The notes under the pieces: generated by a model
What the model was told of the DNA's origin: nothing
Databases searched by the model: none
The model's input: the letters and a program-made list of their open reading frames with translations, nothing else
Assembly (NCBI GenBank): GCA_017642855.1
Contig: JAEPOO010000001.1
Span: 1,707,072 to 1,771,071 of the forward strand
Direction: 5' to 3'
Length of the DNA stretch: 64,000 nucleotides
Source: Pseudomonadales bacterium
GTDB lineage: Bacteria > Pseudomonadota > Gammaproteobacteria > Pseudomonadales > Azotimanducaceae
Shown: positions 62,269-64,000 of the stretch, in pieces
How the letters are laid out: each line of letters starts with the position of its first letter
Numbering within the stretch: the first letter of the stretch is position 1
Position numbers and translations under genes: made by a program

Positions 62269-64000
62269 CCTGTGAACTGAATTTCGAAACGCGCGCCACC
62301 CTCGTTATAAGCGCGAATACTTCCATTTAGCTGTTGCGACAGAATCGTCACAATTTCCATCCCCATCGATGTCGGCTTTTCAACATCGAAAGAATCCGGC
62401 AAACCTTTGCCGTTATCTCCTACCGTCAGCACGTAAGTCCCGCATTCAGATTGACGGAATCCAACATCAATCTGCGCGGACTCCTGTTGCTCAGTGAACG
62501 CATGCTTCAACGAATTCGATACAAGCTCGTTGATCACCAAACCAACCGGCACTGCCTTGTCCAGATCGAGTTCGACGTTTTCAACATCTGCCTGAAGAAA
62601 GGCGCTACCTGCAGGGGTACTGTAGCTTCTGCAAAGACTGTTCCCCAGAGTCTTTATGTAATCATCAAAATCAATCTTCAGTAGATCCGCGGACTGATAA
62701 AGATTTTCATGAATCAACGCCATCGACTTGATACGTTGCTGGCTTTCCTCAAGAAGAGAAGCAAGCTTGTCATCCTGAGTGCTGTTCGACTGGATGCTCA
62801 ACAGGCTTGAGATGACCTGCATATTATTCTTTACGCGATGATGCACCTCTTTCAGCAACAGCTCTTTCTCTGAGAGCGATTGAGATAGCGCTTCTTGCTG
62901 CTCCATGCTTTTTTCGACTTCCTGCTGAAGTTCGGCAGTGCGATTTTGTACCAACGTTTCCAAGTGGTTGGAATAACGCTGCAGCTGCTCCTGCGTGGCC
63001 TTACGCTCAGTCACATTACGCGCTATGACGACAATCGTGCTTTCATCATCGTTATCACCAAATGCAACACTGATCTCGTGAGTTTGGCGCCCGCCATCTT
63101 CCATCGAATACGCTACTTCTCCGTGATACTCAGTGTGTCGAGACAGCTTGTCCTGCGCATATCTCGCTTCTTCGTGATTCTGAAAGATCACGCCCCATAG
63201 ATCGTCACCCACGACACCACGCTGATAAATCTCTTGGAAGGCTTCATTGGCGTACTCAACCTTGCCGTCCGCATCTGCGATCGCAATACAGTCACTCGCT
63301 TGCTCAAGACTGTTGATGTATTTCGCAAGTCGATTCCGATAGCGGTCTTCCGCTCTTCTCGCCTGACGTCGAATATTGACCCGATAAGCAACAACAACCA
63401 GCGCACCCACGACAACTATATAAATAGAAGTAGCCCACCAGGTGGCATACCACGCCGGGCTGACAAGGATCGAGACACTGGCCTCCCTTTTCGCCCAGAC
63501 ACCATCCGAGTTCGTGCCTAAAACCCTAAAGACGTAAAGACCAGCATCGAGGTTAGTGTAAGTGACGCTTCGATTATTACCTGCGTCTACCCAATCCGGA
63601 TCAAATCCTTCCAGCATATACTTGTATTGATTGCGAAACGGCGCAGCAAATTCCATGGCGCCATAGTTCAGTTCAATCACATAATCAGAGTGTTCGAGGG
63701 AAATGGCATCCACTTCACCGATCGGTCGATCAAAGAGCACTGGCTCGTTCAGCTTCTTGAAACCAGTAATCTCGATCCGTGGTTCCGTCGCAACGCCCTG
63801 AACGCGATCAGGATTAAACGCATTGAAACCTTCGTTTCCACCAAAAAGAAAGACGCCATCTCTTGTTTTAAAGGACGCACCACTGTTGAAGTCATCAGCC
63901 TGAAGACCGTGACTCTTGTCATAACCCTCGACGACTTTATCGCCATCCACGACCGATATGCCTTTGCCACCAGACACCCACGCGCGTCGCTGTTCATCCA
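62265..64000 (-). CDS. Propeller-type sensor histidine kinase (5' part outside window)
   Basis: The frame is open to the window edge, so the N-terminal propeller is mostly missing. Visible from the N-terminal side: last propeller repeats (GVFLFGGNEGFNAFNPDRV), Y_Y_Y domain (VLGTNSDGVWAKRE), one membrane helix (WWATSIYIVVVGALVVVAY), PAS domain with EQASDCIAIADADGKVEYAN, a coiled coil, the HisKA_2 box KEVHHRVKNN with its phospho-acceptor His, and a HATPase (NELVSNSLKHAF, DNGKGLPDSF, SMGMEIVTIL). It senses a periplasmic signal and should phosphorylate the REC domain of the overlapping downstream effector. The GTG at 63977 is internal, not the real start. Confidence 0.9.
   Translation of the reverse strand, partial: DEQRRAWVSGGKGISVVDGDKVVEGYDKSHGLQADDFNSGASFKTRDGVFLFGGNEGFNAFNPDRVQGVATEPRIEITGFKKLNEPVLFDRPIGEVDAISLEHSDYVIELNYGAMEFAAPFRNQYKYMLEGFDPDWVDAGNNRSVTYTNLDAGLYVFRVLGTNSDGVWAKREASVSILVSPAWYATWWATSIYIVVVGALVVVAYRVNIRRQARRAEDRYRNRLAKYINSLEQASDCIAIADADGKVEYANEAFQEIYQRGVVGDDLWGVIFQNHEEARYAQDKLSRHTEYHGEVAYSMEDGGRQTHEISVAFGDNDDESTIVVIARNVTERKATQEQLQRYSNHLETLVQNRTAELQQEVEKSMEQQEALSQSLSEKELLLKEVHHRVKNNMQVISSLLSIQSNSTQDDKLASLLEESQQRIKSMALIHENLYQSADLLKIDFDDYIKTLGNSLCRSYSTPAGSAFLQADVENVELDLDKAVPVGLVINELVSNSLKHAFTEQQESAQIDVGFRQSECGTYVLTVGDNGKGLPDSFDVEKPTSMGMEIVTILSQQLNGSIRAYNEGGARFEIQFTG

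Noticed and set aside
1-64000. tRNA, rRNA or insertion-sequence elements
   Set aside because: None noticed on reading; a tRNAscan-SE and ISfinder search would be needed to exclude them formally.

Overview
The window looks like the chromosome of a free-living, probably marine, gammaproteobacterium. This is an inference from gene content: a class II (long, about 490 residue) ketol-acid reductoisomerase, a bacterial Coq4 homologue, a fused B12-dependent acyl-CoA mutase, many acyl-CoA dehydrogenases, crotonases and short-chain dehydrogenases, several Na+-coupled transporters, and integron-type attC sites. I saw no rRNA, tRNA, CRISPR array, prophage or intact insertion sequence.

Layout. 1-4.4 kb (minus strand): TetR regulator, DUF1993 protein, POT peptide transporter, CoA-transferase and a lipoprotein phosphoesterase cut by the window edge; a Coq4-like gene diverges from the TetR gene over a perfect palindrome. 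5.6-9.0 kb: a giant AsmA-like envelope protein. 9.1-18.2 kb: transporters (GPH, SSS and NSS families), a CIA30 protein, a DUF305/LVIVD fusion and a flavin monooxygenase. 18.3-23.1 kb: acyl-CoA dehydrogenase, SDR and ATP-grasp enzyme in tight order, then a 2OG-Fe(II) oxygenase-like protein. 23.2-31.2 kb (minus strand): a six-gene acyl-CoA operon built round isobutyryl-CoA mutase (IcmF), with its own TetR gene and a perfect 21-bp operator at its head. 31.4-44.8 kb: MFS, crotonase, nucleoside transporter, molybdoenzyme, then a minus-strand run ilvC, ModF-like ATPase, His-rich protein, outer-membrane protein, SDR; facing it are two linked acyl-CoA dehydrogenases ending in a strong terminator.

44.9-50.2 kb is a visibly AT-richer accessory island. 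Its core (46156-49278) is a cluster of six complete attC recombination sites plus one half site. They delimit seven gene cassettes, all on the minus strand, with no integron integrase in the window: a CALIN-type array. The cassettes encode small membrane proteins, two small soluble proteins and an acetyltransferase resembling AAC(6') aminoglycoside enzymes. In every cassette the leading half-core matches that cassette's own trailing R'' core, which shows that these are true mobilisable units.

50.3-53.7 kb: a crotonase and two overlapping exported amidohydrolases, the second of which has lost its metal ligands. 53.7-64.0 kb (minus strand): a signalling cluster of propeller-type sensor kinases alternating with REC-PAS-GGDEF-EAL response regulators. 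It looks like a duplicated kinase/effector pair. One kinase is a frameshifted relic, the neighbouring EAL protein has Lys at the catalytic-base position, both GGDEF motifs are degenerate, and the last kinase lacks the usual phospho-acceptor His. Only the 62-64 kb kinase and its EAL partner look fully functional.
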